This document shows, piece by piece, positions 1-6,613 of a DNA stretch of 16,253 bases. Numbering within the stretch: position 1 is the stretch's first letter; each line of letters begins with the position of its first letter. The position numbers were made by a program, and so were the translations under genes. The DNA comes from Firmicutes bacterium UBA4049 (GTDB lineage Bacteria > Bacillota > Desulfotomaculia > Desulfotomaculales > Nap2-2B): the NCBI GenBank assembly GCA_002382755.1, contig DFZT01000049.1:1-16253 (forward strand), given 5' to 3'. The notes beneath the pieces were generated by a model. The model did no database searches and was not told the DNA's origin. It saw only the letters and a program-made list of their open reading frames with translations.

Positions 1-265
1 CAGGTATATAGGCAACAGAACCCTTTTGGACATTATGTCGGGCGCCGTCGAGGAAAAGAACGCCTTTCCCTTCTATAATGTAATTTATATGCGGCCAGGA
101 ATGAGCATGCTTTGGTGTAAAACCTTCTTTTTCAATCGTAAAGACACGCATGACCCATCCTTCCCACCCCTGTTCCGGACCTATTACCCTCTGTTTGCTT
201 ACATTTTGCGCTCCCGCTGTTTCGACCTTTTTCTTTTCAACTTTTTCTAAAGTGTTAACATACAT
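1..265 (-). CDS. Cupin-domain protein, 5' part (runs off the window)
   Basis: The minus strand reads 88 codons from ATG at 265-263 to the window edge without a stop. Upstream, AAAGGAG at about 277-283 is a good ribosome site. Around residues 47-74 the peptide shows a cupin motif 1: GFTPKHAHSWPHINYIIEGKG, with likely metal-binding His53, His55 and His59 and Glu66. It is followed by GSVAYIP (82-88), the usual start of the inter-motif strand. Cupins of this size are often small metal-binding isomerases, dioxygenases or sensors; the substrate cannot be told from this fragment. The gene has its own upstream region bounded by a terminator at 327-347. The open frame on the opposite strand here is a shadow. 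The fold is fairly sure, the function unknown. Confidence 0.75.
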   Translation of the reverse strand, partial: MYVNTLEKVEKKKVETAGAQNVSKQRVIGPEQGWEGWVMRVFTIEKEGFTPKHAHSWPHINYIIEGKGVLFLDGARHNVQKGSVAYIP

Positions 266-294
266 AATATAAAAAGCTCCTTTCCAATACTACA

Positions 295-326
295 TTCTTC
301 TATAAAATACGTTCTTCTATAAAATA
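295..326. repeat. 15-bp tandem direct repeat, period 17
   Basis: TTCTTCTATAAAATA occurs at 295-309 and again exactly at 312-326, separated by two bases. On the minus strand this puts two identical copies of TATTTTATAGAAGAA just upstream of the cupin ribosome site. The copies fall between the terminator and the cupin start, where its promoter must lie, so they could be paired operator sites or duplicated promoter elements. No clear -35 element was found. Confidence 0.6.
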
Positions 327-347
327 AAAACCGGCTTTAGCCGGCTT
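327..347 (-). terminator. Rho-independent terminator
   Basis: On the minus strand AAGCCGGC, loop TAAA and GCCGGTTT pair over 8 bp (one G-U), followed by TTATTTTATAG. It ends the transcript of the small protein gene at 560-880 before the cupin gene begins. Confidence 0.7.
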
Positions 348-434
348 GAAACATTATTTTAGCCATACCATGGCTGGTCACTTTCCCTCTCAGCAATTAG
401 AAACAGGCCTGAGCAGGAACCTTTTTCTAAGCAT
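337..434 (-). pseudogene. Possible micro-ORF, perhaps frameshifted
   Basis: A strong ribosome site, GGGGGAGGTG (442-451), sits 7 bases before ATG at 434. The frame encodes only 14 residues (MLRKRFLLRPVSNC) and stops at 390-392. A second frame, TTG at 396 to TAA at 337-339, gives 19 residues (LLRGKVTSHGMAKIMFQAG) and ends inside the terminator hairpin. One extra base near 397 would join them into a basic peptide of about 33 residues. This may be a true 14-residue peptide, a small gene with a frameshift or sequencing error, or chance. No family is recognised. Confidence 0.25.
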
Positions 435-559
435 GCAAAAACACCTCCCCCTTATTTGACGGAGTCCGGGGAAATAATATCTACTGTTCTAAAAAAGCAT
501 TCTGCAGTGTCTCATGCCGGCAATTATTTACAATTAATTTGTTTAAAATTAAAAAGCAG

Positions 560-880
560 TTAATCGAATGTTGGAAAATCTTCATAATCGACAAGCATAA
601 CATTTCCGTTAACTCTTCTAATCCTGCCGTGGTTGAAGTGGTGGCCTTCATTAACGTACCCGCTTTGAATTACCCGGGAACGGTATCCATCTATACGATG
701 ACCTCTTTTACGGCAATCCGTGATTAACCTGCCCCTGTATATTTCACCAAGGTAATATCCATCAATGTCATATACTTTGTCATCAACTATATCACCGACA
801 TAACAACCGTCGTGCGTCCATATAATATAATCATCATCCCGATAAAATCCATTCCCGCACCATGAGTATATCCGATCCAC
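560..880 (-). CDS. Small repeat protein, 4-fold beta-flower type
   Basis: 106 residues starting at GTG (880-878), with the ribosome site GAAGGGGGG 8 bases upstream. The first 50 residues are short beta-hairpin repeats rich in Tyr, Gly and Asp: WTHDGCYVGDIVDDKVYD is followed by a similar unit, IDGYYLGEIYRGRLITD. This D/NGxYxGxIxxxxxYD pattern resembles the 4-fold beta-flower domain found in many small bacterial proteins of unknown role. The C-terminal half (RKRGHRIDGYRSRVIQSGYVNEGHHFNHGRIRRVNGN) is basic and also repetitive. There is no signal peptide or membrane segment. A TATAAT-like -10 lies at 915-920 on the minus strand, with no good -35. The protein is very probably real; its function is unknown. 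The overlapping frame at 834-1070 is taken as a shadow. Confidence 0.65.
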   Translation of the reverse strand: MDRIYSWCGNGFYRDDDYIIWTHDGCYVGDIVDDKVYDIDGYYLGEIYRGRLITDCRKRGHRIDGYRSRVIQSGYVNEGHHFNHGRIRRVNGNVMLVDYEDFPTFD

Positions 881-983
881 CTTTAATACCCCCCTTCAAA
901 CTTTGAATCACCATATTATACGCTTCCGCTGACAAATAGGTTATAAAAAGATTTCCCGGGAAAACAAGAAAATTTCTTCGTGT

Positions 984-1011
984 AAAAAAACTGACTTGCG
1001 CCAGCTTTTTT
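984..1011 (-). terminator. Terminator downstream of comEA, bidirectional in form
   Basis: On the minus strand an A-run leads into CTGGC, tetraloop GCAA and GTCAG, then TTTTTTT. The A and T runs extend the stem to about 11 bp. It lies about 100 bases after the comEA stop. The plus strand would also form a hairpin followed by T6. Confidence 0.7.
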
Positions 1012-1109
1012 CTATCATTTCTATCACATGAAATAATTAAGAAATACTCCGCCCGTTTAATCAACTGCAAATTCCCTATACAACTTCGTCCCTTGGAAAT
1101 TTATTATCA

Positions 1110-1763
1110 TCAGACTGTGATTTTGTCTTCTATTTCCTGATAGCGTTTTTCCCCAATACCGCTTACGTTTTTGATATCTTCCGGAACACGGTAGGGGCCG
1201 TTTTCTTCACGGTACTGAATAATCCTGCCGGCAAGGGCGGGTCCAATACCGGGCAGCGACTCGATTTCAGACTGATCTGCGGTATTGATGTTAATTAGGC
1301 CGCCCTGCGTATTGTTGTTTTTTTCTGTTGACTTGCTACTACTATTACTACTGCCGCTGCTGCTGCTGCCCGCCTGGGCGCTGAACAAAGCTGAATTCCC
1401 GGATGGTGCGGCCTGTTGTAATTCAGGAACTGTTATTTTCTGCCCGTCTGTAAGCGGCGCGGCAAGATTTAAGGAGTTCAAATCTGCCGTTGGTAAAGCG
1501 ACGGCCATGATAACTGCATCGTTCACCCGGCAATCAGCGTCCAGTTTATATACGCCGGGTTTTTGCACCGCTCCGGCGATATGCACTTCTATTTCCTGCA
1601 GGGAACTATTCTTATCTTCATCTTCCGACTGTACAACTGTGTTACTGCTGTTTGTTTCCGCTTTTGCCTGCTGCCAGCAGGCATACCGGTAGCCCGCGCC
1701 AAAAAGAAGCACTGCCGCTATAATTAAAATAACTAATTGCTGCCGCCGTTCCAACTGAAACAT
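1110..1763 (-). CDS. comEA: Competence protein ComEA, DNA receptor
   Basis: ComEA is the membrane-anchored double-strand DNA receptor of the transformation machinery, acting outside the membrane. From ATG 1763 the protein has 217 residues. It has an N-terminal anchor (about 8-28), a SLBB domain with IEVHIAGAVQKPGVY (about 58-120), and a Ser/Asn/Lys-rich linker written in AGC/AGT triplets. A C-terminal helix-hairpin-helix pair follows, INTADQSEIESLPGIGP and VSGIGEKRYQEI (155-217). This is the complete family layout. The frame stays open up to 1862, but that start would overlap the upstream flavoprotein gene by 68 bases, and ComEA homologues start just before the anchor. The ribosome site is not ideal: GGGGG 14 bases upstream, AAGGAG about 27. 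It is the last gene of the murT-gatD-flavoprotein-comEA run. The comEC partner is not in the window. Confidence 0.92.
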   Translation of the reverse strand: MFQLERRQQLVILIIAAVLLFGAGYRYACWQQAKAETNSSNTVVQSEDEDKNSSLQEIEVHIAGAVQKPGVYKLDADCRVNDAVIMAVALPTADLNSLNLAAPLTDGQKITVPELQQAAPSGNSALFSAQAGSSSSGSSNSSSKSTEKNNNTQGGLININTADQSEIESLPGIGPALAGRIIQYREENGPYRVPEDIKNVSGIGEKRYQEIEDKITV

Positions 1764-1794
1764 TTGCGCCGCATTTACCCCCGGTCTTTGCTCC

Positions 1795-2772
1795 TTATTT
1801 AAAAAGGCCGACCCTTGTAAGTCTTTCTTGAATTTCCTCAGCTCCGTCAACCATACGGTCAATAACTTCCTTAACTGTCGGAATATCGTGGATTATCCCT
1901 GCAATCTGGCCGCAATAGGCCATTCCGGCATTCAATTCTCCATCTAAAACCCCCTTGCGATAGCTGAAGCCGCTTATCCAGCCGGCCAATTCGCCGATTG
2001 AAGCTCCCCTCGCTTCCAGTTCCAGTGTTTTTTGTACCGCAAGGTTAATTAAAGTCCTGTGAGTATTTTTGATCGAACGCTGCGCAAGTGTTGTCTGGTA
2101 CTCTTCAGTCCTTAAGATCCAGTCTTTGTATTTGGGGTGCGCAGGGCTTTCCCGGGTGGCAACGAAGCGGGTGCCCATAAGAACTGCTTCGGCTCCAAGC
2201 GCAAGCGCCGCCACGAAACCCCGTGCATCAGCAATGCCGCCCGCTGCTATCACGGGTATTTTTAAAACGTCAACAGCTTTGGGTACGATTACCATCGTCG
2301 ATACGTCTTCCATACCTACATTCCCGCCGTTTTCGATTCCCAGTATAACCATTGCGTCCGCTCCGGACCTTTCTCCGTTTAACGCGTGCCTGATCGTGGT
2401 GGCTTTTGCCATTACCTTCACTTCACCGGCATGAAGGGCCGGGATAACCTCCGCTGGACTTCTTGCGCCGGAAACTTCGGCAATCTTTACGTGTTCTTCA
2501 ACAATCACTTGAACAAATTCATCGTTCGGTGTTTTTCTCAGCGTCGGGTTCAAGCTTAAGTTTACGGCAAACGGTTTGTCGGTCAGTTCCCTCAATTTTA
2601 GTATTTCTTTGCGCAGGCCTTCGGCGTTAAACAGGTTTGCAGAGGTTATAACCCCCAACCCGCCCGCATTGGAAACAGCGGCGGCTAACTCGGCCTGGGT
2701 TACCCAAAGCATTCCCCCGCATATTATGGGATACTTTATTCCGAACATTTCGGTAACTCTGGTTTTAAACAA
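1795..2772 (-). CDS. Nitronate monooxygenase / FabK-like FMN protein
   Basis: A TIM-barrel flavoprotein of the 2-nitropropane dioxygenase/FabK family, 325 residues from TTG 2772. The TTG has AGAAGGGGG 9 bases upstream and gives the family's usual N-terminus (FKTRVTEMFGIKYPI). An in-frame ATG at 2808 lacks such a site. FMN-binding parts are visible: GGM near the start, KVMAKATT, and the phosphate-binding AAGGIADARG (about 176-185) followed by GAEAVLMGTRF. Known enzymes oxidise alkyl nitronates or act as enoyl-ACP reductase. The segment that normally reads E-x-GGH-x-G, holding the catalytic His, reads IENGGNVG here with Asn at about 151. The reaction is therefore uncertain; it may belong to a subfamily with another substrate. 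Its 3' end lies 31 bases before the chosen comEA start. Confidence 0.85.
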   Translation of the reverse strand: MFKTRVTEMFGIKYPIICGGMLWVTQAELAAAVSNAGGLGVITSANLFNAEGLRKEILKLRELTDKPFAVNLSLNPTLRKTPNDEFVQVIVEEHVKIAEVSGARSPAEVIPALHAGEVKVMAKATTIRHALNGERSGADAMVILGIENGGNVGMEDVSTMVIVPKAVDVLKIPVIAAGGIADARGFVAALALGAEAVLMGTRFVATRESPAHPKYKDWILRTEEYQTTLAQRSIKNTHRTLINLAVQKTLELEARGASIGELAGWISGFSYRKGVLDGELNAGMAYCGQIAGIIHDIPTVKEVIDRMVDGAEEIQERLTRVGLFK

Positions 2773-2882
2773 TGCTTGCAACCCCCTTCTATTGATCCTA
2801 AAACCCATAAACTCACAAAATTTATTTTTTAAAATAATATCATTAATTTTTTTATTAGTGAAGATAGAAAATTCTTAATTGG

Positions 2883-3641
2883 CTATAAGTTAATACGCAT
2901 GCGCCGCAGGATAGCCTCTTTGGCGGATGCTTCAAGACTGTCGTCAAGAGGCTCAAGCAGTTCAGGCAGGCCGCGCCTTTTTAAGGCTGCGCCGATCAGG
3001 AAATCAGTTAATTCCGGGTTTTTGGGAAGCAAAGGCCCGTGGAGGTAAGAGCAGAAAACATTCTTATAATGAGCGCCTTCAAAACCGTCCTCTCCGTTGT
3101 TACCATATCCGGAGAGCACCCGTCCCAAAGGCGCAATATTGTTCAAATAAGTCTTCCCGGCATGGTTCTCAAAACCCGCCAGTTTATATTTGTTTCCGTC
3201 AAGGACTATTTCTACAGCAACATTCCCGATCATTCTTTTTTCGCCCGCCTGGGTATAAAAGTTCATTAAACCAAGTCCCGGTATTACCTGTCCGTCGCCG
3301 GTCAAATAATAGTTTCCCAGCAGTTGATACCCCCCGCAGATTGCCAGAATGACCAGCCCATCCTCAATTGCATCGCCCAGCTCCCCGGTCCTGCTCTTGA
3401 GATCTTCGGCCATCAGGCCCTGTTCCCGATCGGAACCCCCGCCCAAAAAAAGGAAATCCATCTCTTTGAAATTAACATTTTCCCCGGGACGGGTTTGATG
3501 CACAACAACGGGCAAACCGCGCCACCGGCAGCGGGCTGCAAAAGCCAGCACATTGCCACGGTCACCATACAGGTTAAGCAAATCCGGATAAAGATGACAA
3601 ACCTGAATTGTTCCTTTGGAGTATTTTCCCTTAAGCGACAT
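2883..3641 (-). CDS. gatD: Lipid II isoglutaminyl synthase, glutamine amidotransferase subunit GatD
   Basis: GatD is a class I glutaminase that supplies ammonia to MurT, which amidates the D-Glu of lipid II in the cytoplasm. The 252 residues include the nucleophile elbow AICGGYQLLG with Cys102, and the late histidine in SYLHGPLLPKNP (His201). The N-terminus, CHLYPDLLNLYGDRGN, is typical of this CobB/CobQ-like branch. Its start overlaps the end of murT by 11 bases, so the two are translationally coupled, as expected for subunits made in equal amounts. A poor ribosome site (GAG within GAGCTGAGAAAGT) fits coupling. The gene ends about 110 bases before the flavoprotein start. Confidence 0.93.
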   Translation of the reverse strand: MSLKGKYSKGTIQVCHLYPDLLNLYGDRGNVLAFAARCRWRGLPVVVHQTRPGENVNFKEMDFLFLGGGSDREQGLMAEDLKSRTGELGDAIEDGLVILAICGGYQLLGNYYLTGDGQVIPGLGLMNFYTQAGEKRMIGNVAVEIVLDGNKYKLAGFENHAGKTYLNNIAPLGRVLSGYGNNGEDGFEGAHYKNVFCSYLHGPLLPKNPELTDFLIGAALKRRGLPELLEPLDDSLEASAKEAILRRMRINL

Positions 3642-4995
3642 ACTTTCTCAGCTCTTTTTCAACCGGCCACAGGGCAGTATAGGTTGTCAAAAGATATTTA
3701 TTTTGCGCCTGACCGGCCATAACGCGCTTCACCGCATTTGTATAACCCGGTTCGACAATTATTTTCTCAACTGGCACGCCGGCGTACTTTAAGCGCACAC
3801 CCATTTCCTGCGCGCGCAGGCCCGTGCAAACGAAAATATTAATCTTTCCGTGTATCTGTTCCAAGATTTCAAAATCCACATCCCATAACCAGGAAATATC
3901 CCGCCCGTCCGCCGCTTGATCGTTTATGCCAATTAAAACATCCATCGGACTTGTAGAGGAAAGCAGATACATCAAGCCCTCGCCAAAACCGGTCGGATTC
4001 TTGACCAGATTAAGGACAACCTTTTTATTAAGGCAGGTGAATTCTTCCATCCTTCCAGTGGCTGGTTTGTAATTATTCAGAAATGCGCTCATTTTTAACG
4101 CATCCATTTCCAAAAGAAAACCCGCGGAAAAGGCCGCCAGCGCGTTGTAGATATTGTAGAGCCCGCCCAGGGGCAGGTTTACAGGAACGCTGCCACCGGG
4201 GTAATTGATTGTAAAGGAAAAATTGCTGCCGGAAAGAGTGACCCCGGAAGCTTCAACCTCCCCGCAAGGCCTGTGAAAGCCGCACTTTTTACACTCGAAT
4301 TTACCCAACTGGCCATAATGGTAATAAGAATAAAACAGCCTTTCGCCGCAGAGGGGACAAAACCTTGCTTCCCGGACGCGAAAACCTCCTTTTTCAGATA
4401 AACCGGTATTTTCTCCCAAACCATAAAAGAAAGCGGGCAGCCCGGAGTTAACCTGAATTTTTGCAACAAGGGGATCATCTGCGTTAAGAATAAGTCTTGG
4501 CTCCGGAATCATTTTCAAAGCATCTTCAACGAATCTAATTGTTTTATCCAGTTCACCATACCGGTCAAGTTGATCCCTGAAAAAGTTTGTTACAATCACA
4601 ATTCCGGGGTTAACTTTTTTACTTATTAAAGGAAAGAATGCCTCATCTACTTCCAGGCAGGCGTAATCGCAGTCAACTTTTCCTTTAAGGGTGGCTTTTT
4701 CAATAAAAGCCGCGGTTACACCGCTGCTCAAATTTGCCCCGATACTGTTTGCAACTACCCGGTAACCCGAATTTGATAATATACTTGCCAGCATGTTGTT
4801 GGTTGTTGTTTTGCCATTCGTACCGGTAACCAGAATAATCCCCAGTTTTGTCTGTCTGGCCAGAACTTCTAAAATATCCGGGCAGATTCTTAAAGCAACC
4901 AATCCCGGCAGCGAAGAACCTTTCCCTTTTCGAAATAAACGGCTTAATAAATTGACCGTTCTCGCCGCAGTTATAGCCGTAGATATTCTTAACAT
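3631..4995 (-). CDS. murT: Lipid II isoglutaminyl synthase, Mur-ligase subunit MurT
   Basis: MurT activates the gamma-carboxyl of D-Glu in lipid II with ATP; ammonia comes from GatD. 454 residues, normal for the family. Seen in order: an N-terminal domain with the Mur ligase P-loop TGTNGKTT (about 57-65), the central motif EVDEAF followed by VTNFFRDQLDRYGE, and NADDP (171-175). Next is a zinc ribbon with Cys213, Cys216, Cys235 and Cys238, which is characteristic of MurT. The C-terminal DUF1727 region has KNPTGFGEGL and INDQAADGRDISWLWDVDFE. ATG 4995 has AAAGG about 11 bases upstream. A weak promoter (TTAACT, then TATCAT after 18 bases) may lie upstream around 5039-5068. Confidence 0.94.
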   Translation of the reverse strand: MLRISTAITAARTVNLLSRLFRKGKGSSLPGLVALRICPDILEVLARQTKLGIILVTGTNGKTTTNNMLASILSNSGYRVVANSIGANLSSGVTAAFIEKATLKGKVDCDYACLEVDEAFFPLISKKVNPGIVIVTNFFRDQLDRYGELDKTIRFVEDALKMIPEPRLILNADDPLVAKIQVNSGLPAFFYGLGENTGLSEKGGFRVREARFCPLCGERLFYSYYHYGQLGKFECKKCGFHRPCGEVEASGVTLSGSNFSFTINYPGGSVPVNLPLGGLYNIYNALAAFSAGFLLEMDALKMSAFLNNYKPATGRMEEFTCLNKKVVLNLVKNPTGFGEGLMYLLSSTSPMDVLIGINDQAADGRDISWLWDVDFEILEQIHGKINIFVCTGLRAQEMGVRLKYAGVPVEKIIVEPGYTNAVKRVMAGQAQNKYLLTTYTALWPVEKELRKYVA

Positions 4996-5143
4996 TAAAT
5001 AACAACCTTTTCAATTTGAGTCTGGGTCCTTGTTATGATACGCGTTGTTTAATTTATTAGTTAATCTATGATAGAAAGTTTCACCAGGACAGTCGCAAAT
5101 CCTGCCGTTTTTAAAATATGAATTTCCAGTTAGATTGGGACCC

Positions 5144-6295
5144 TCAGGAAACTGTTTTATTGGAAATCTTATTCGCTTTAGGGACAGCTGTCAGAAAACT
5201 GGCAACAGTTATCAAGGCCGCGAAAAACATAACCCCCTTGTAACCAATACTCTGGGCAACTACTCCGCCGATAAAAGGACCCAGCGCATTGCAAAGGTTT
5301 ATTGTGGACTGAAAAATGCCGCTGGCCGTACCTTTATCCTCACCGCCGCCCAGCACAATCAGCAGGGCGCCAACATATAAACAGGACCAGGAAATACCCA
5401 GGGCTACCTGAACTATAATCAGGTGCCGGTAATTATTAGAAAACCCGTAGGCCAGAAAAACCAGAATTGAAAGGATCTGACCCAGGGCAAAAACCTTATA
5501 TTCATTGAACTTTTCCACATAACGCATTGCTATAAACTGAGCGCCGAAATTAACGCTCCAGAGCAACCCAATCCAGTACCTGCCGGCCCCTAAAGAAGCA
5601 AGGTAAAGGGGCATGATCAGCCAAACCGCCGTTGCGCCCAGATGGCGCAGGAAAATAGCCAGGTATGTACGGGAATTGCGCCGGATGATCCCGAGAAAAT
5701 CCGGGTTTTTTTTCTTTTGCCCGACTTCCTCCTTCAGCCATAAAGACACCAGAAAAGCCACCATACACAAAATACCGCTTAAAAAGAATAAATGGTCGAA
5801 ATCCTTTACTATTCCAGCCGTCATTGCGCCGGCTATCCAACCGAGAGAGCCGTATGAACTGAACTTGCCGAGATGGTTTGCAGATTCATAAGCAAAAGCA
5901 ACCAGCGCCGCCGCTACAATACCCATGGCAAAACCCACGAAGGACCTGGCAAGCATCAGAAGCGGCACGTTGCCGGCCAGTAGCTGGACTAAAAAAGCCA
6001 GGCCGGCTATTAAGGTTCCAAAACGAATTAAGGGCAAACGGCCCAGTGTGTCCGAACGCCAGCCAAAAAAAAGCGAAGAAAGCATGAAAGCAGCTCCGTA
6101 GCATGTACCTATCAAACCAACCTGAAGATCCGACGCTCCTAATTGAACACCGAACAAAGGAAGGAATATAATGGAAAGCTCGATAGAAAAATAAAGTAAA
6201 AAATTTATTAGATTGATAATTAGTTCCTGGGAATTATTCTTTAAAGATGCAGCAATAGAATGTCTCAAATTGTTGCCTTTCTTTTTCAAAAACAT
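5144..6295 (-). CDS. MFS transporter
   Basis: 383 residues forming about 12 hydrophobic helices with short loops. MFS motif A appears between helices 2 and 3 as GWRSDTLGRLPLIRFG, and a charged central loop (KEEVGQKKKNPDFLGIIRRNSRT) joins the two six-helix halves. Such proteins export drugs or metabolites by proton antiport; the substrate cannot be read from the sequence. The start at 6295 follows a weak GGACGG site, and a later in-frame start is possible. It is the first gene after the regulatory region 6296-6613, where a minus-strand extended -10 promoter and an overlapping palindrome are seen. It may respond to a repressor, and may or may not belong functionally with the Agr locus upstream. 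Confidence 0.88.
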   Translation of the reverse strand: MFLKKKGNNLRHSIAASLKNNSQELIINLINFLLYFSIELSIIFLPLFGVQLGASDLQVGLIGTCYGAAFMLSSLFFGWRSDTLGRLPLIRFGTLIAGLAFLVQLLAGNVPLLMLARSFVGFAMGIVAAALVAFAYESANHLGKFSSYGSLGWIAGAMTAGIVKDFDHLFFLSGILCMVAFLVSLWLKEEVGQKKKNPDFLGIIRRNSRTYLAIFLRHLGATAVWLIMPLYLASLGAGRYWIGLLWSVNFGAQFIAMRYVEKFNEYKVFALGQILSILVFLAYGFSNNYRHLIIVQVALGISWSCLYVGALLIVLGGGEDKGTASGIFQSTINLCNALGPFIGGVVAQSIGYKGVMFFAALITVASFLTAVPKANKISNKTVS

Positions 6296-6376
6296 TACCG
6301 TCCAGCAAATATTATCATATTATTATGTTCCGAACCAGAACAAAGCTTGACATTTAGAGCAGGTTTTTAATTGTTA

Positions 6377-6407
6377 ATTATAACATATATACCATATAAT
6401 GGTATAT
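6377..6407 (-). promoter_or_regulatory. Extended -10 promoter with overlapping palindromic operator
   Basis: The minus strand carries TGTTATAAT, an extended -10, with TATAAT at 6382-6377 about 80 bases before the MFS start. No -35 is visible at 17 bp. In that place is a perfect inverted repeat, ATATACCAT (6387-6395), spacer ATA, ATGGTATAT (6399-6407). The position fits a regulator-binding site controlling the MFS gene. The regulator is unknown and not in the window. Confidence 0.55.
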
Positions 6408-6473
6408 TACCTAAGGCTTAGAGAATCAAATGTCGAAAAAGACCTGTTGAAATGTCATTTGTGAATTAAAATC

Positions 6474-6503
6474 TGTGGATAATGTGGATAAGTCTGTTGA
6501 TAA
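6474..6503 (+). promoter_or_regulatory. Three direct DnaA-box-like 9-mers
   Basis: TGTGGATAA at 6474-6482 and again at 6483-6491 are both the exact complement of the consensus DnaA box TTATCCACA and are adjacent. TGTTGATAA (6495-6503) is a one-mismatch box in the same orientation. AT-rich sequence and a 14-bp palindrome, TTTTGTTAACAAAA (6523-6536), follow. No dnaA or dnaN lies nearby. Confidence 0.65.
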
Positions 6504-6547
6504 CCTCTACAGGAAGGCTTTTTTTTGTTAACAAAATTTTTCCCTTG

Positions 6548-6575
6548 AATAAAATGTCATAATTGACATTTTATT
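6548..6575. repeat. Perfect 12-bp inverted repeat
   Basis: AATAAAATGTCA (6548-6559), spacer TAAT, TGACATTTTATT (6564-6575). It lies about 40 bases beyond the histidine kinase stop but has no T-run after it on the minus strand, so it looks more like a protein-binding site than a terminator. Further TGACATTT/AAATGTCA half-sites are near 6348-6355 and 6451-6458. Confidence 0.6.
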
Positions 6576-6613
6576 TTATGGTAAATTGTCGAAAACTAGT
6601 ATGATATTTGCGC

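Larger units (their letters stand above)
266..559. other. Intergenic stretch between small minus-strand genes
   Basis: No convincing full-size gene is seen in this 294-base stretch. It holds a 15-bp tandem repeat (295-326), a terminator (327-347), and a possible micro-ORF with a strong ribosome site (390-434) followed by a second short frame (337-396). Each is listed separately. Confidence 0.6.
6431..6593 (+). promoter_or_regulatory. Pair of Spo0A-box (0A-box) cores
   Basis: The core TGTCGAA occurs exactly at 6431-6437 and 6587-6593, both on the plus strand; the second is in the fuller context TTGTCGAAAA. They flank the DnaA boxes. Spo0A binding is inferred from the consensus only. Confidence 0.4.

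Noticed and set aside
26..250. Plus-strand open frame opposite the cupin gene
   Set aside because: It is the shadow of a minus-strand frame with a clear cupin motif and ribosome site.
834..1070. Minus-strand open frame of 78 codons
   Set aside because: It overlaps the better-supported gene at 560-880, crosses the comEA terminator and has no ribosome site or family resemblance.
1330..1375. Trinucleotide repeat as a mobile or phase-variable element
   Set aside because: It is the Ser-rich linker of ComEA, in frame and imperfect, which is common for this protein.
1763..1862. N-terminal extension of ComEA
   Set aside because: It would overlap the flavoprotein gene by 68 bases and places non-family sequence before the membrane anchor.
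6296..6613. Chromosomal origin oriC
   Set aside because: DnaA boxes are present, but neither dnaA nor dnaN is nearby and genes on both sides run in the same direction.
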